Below, one piece after another: positions 40,619 through 40,622 of a stretch of 40,622 bases of DNA. The stretch is from NCBI GenBank assembly GCA_002686265.1, contig NZBA01000115.1:1-40622 (forward strand), written 5' to 3'. This stretch comes from Planctomycetota bacterium (lineage in GTDB: Bacteria > Planctomycetota > UBA1135 > GCA-002686595). The stretch's first letter is position 1; each line of letters starts with the position of its first letter. Under the pieces are notes generated by a model. The model saw nothing but the letters and a program-made list of their open reading frames with translations. It had not been told where the DNA came from and did not search any database. A program made the position numbers and the translations under genes.

Positions 40619-40622
40619 GGGC

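Noticed and set aside
1..40622. A new defence or mobile system (toxin-antitoxin, CRISPR, phage or integrative element)
   Set aside because: No transposase, integrase, nuclease, methylase, repeat-spacer array or paired small genes were seen; the accessory content is secreted metabolism.

Overview
This window looks like a chromosome segment or contig from a member of the Planctomycetota, or a close relative. The G+C content is very high by eye and codon third positions are mostly G or C. Many genes start without a clear Shine-Dalgarno sequence. The cargo is typical of that group: many secreted or lipid-anchored hydrolases, tandem DUF1080 domains, FG-GAP/VCBS repeats, Tat signals, and a C-terminal module shared by several unrelated secreted proteins. 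No rRNA, tRNA, CRISPR array, transposase or integrase was seen. The right edge ends in a 44-bp tandem duplication, so it may be a contig end.

Region 1 (1-5146) holds the tail of a secreted protein ending in the shared module, then a small lipoprotein whose thioredoxin-like active site is encoded UxxC through an in-frame TGA. This is a probable selenoprotein, with a SECIS-like hairpin 27 nt after the TGA. On the other strand are a Tat-exported SGNH hydrolase, a DUF1330 protein and a 1,024-residue secreted metallophosphoesterase that also ends in the shared module. Region 2 (5375-9887) is a three-gene beta-oxidation operon with overlapping start and stop codons: thiolase, bifunctional enoyl-CoA hydratase/3-hydroxyacyl-CoA dehydrogenase, and a family III CoA transferase/acyl-CoA racemase. 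Region 3 (10081-11998) is a pair of genes that look like two halves of a multicopper oxidase with complementary copper motifs; only the first carries a Tat signal.

Region 4 (12031-27230) is mostly exported enzymes: an alpha/beta hydrolase, a lipoprotein phosphodiesterase, a double DUF1080 protein, a protein with seven exact 50-residue FG-GAP repeats plus the shared module, an 808-residue unknown protein with a C-terminal Fn3 domain, an arylsulfotransferase-like protein, a fused CE1-like esterase/sialate O-acetylesterase and an endoglycoceramidase-like GH5. A broken DUF2064/TIGR04282 transferase gene and a small winged-helix protein lie among them. Region 5 (27426-36245) has a DUF2339 membrane protein, an aminotransferase, a membrane-anchored SGNH protein, a sialidase-like protein and a PHP-type lipoprotein hydrolase.

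Region 6 (36522-40563, minus strand) is a metal-uptake operon: an outer-membrane porin-like protein, a ZnuA-type binding protein, and a ZnuB-type permease with a HEAT-repeat extension. No ABC ATPase gene is present. The strongest novel signals are the lipoprotein selenoprotein, the split multicopper oxidase, the recurrent C-terminal module and the permease-HEAT fusion.
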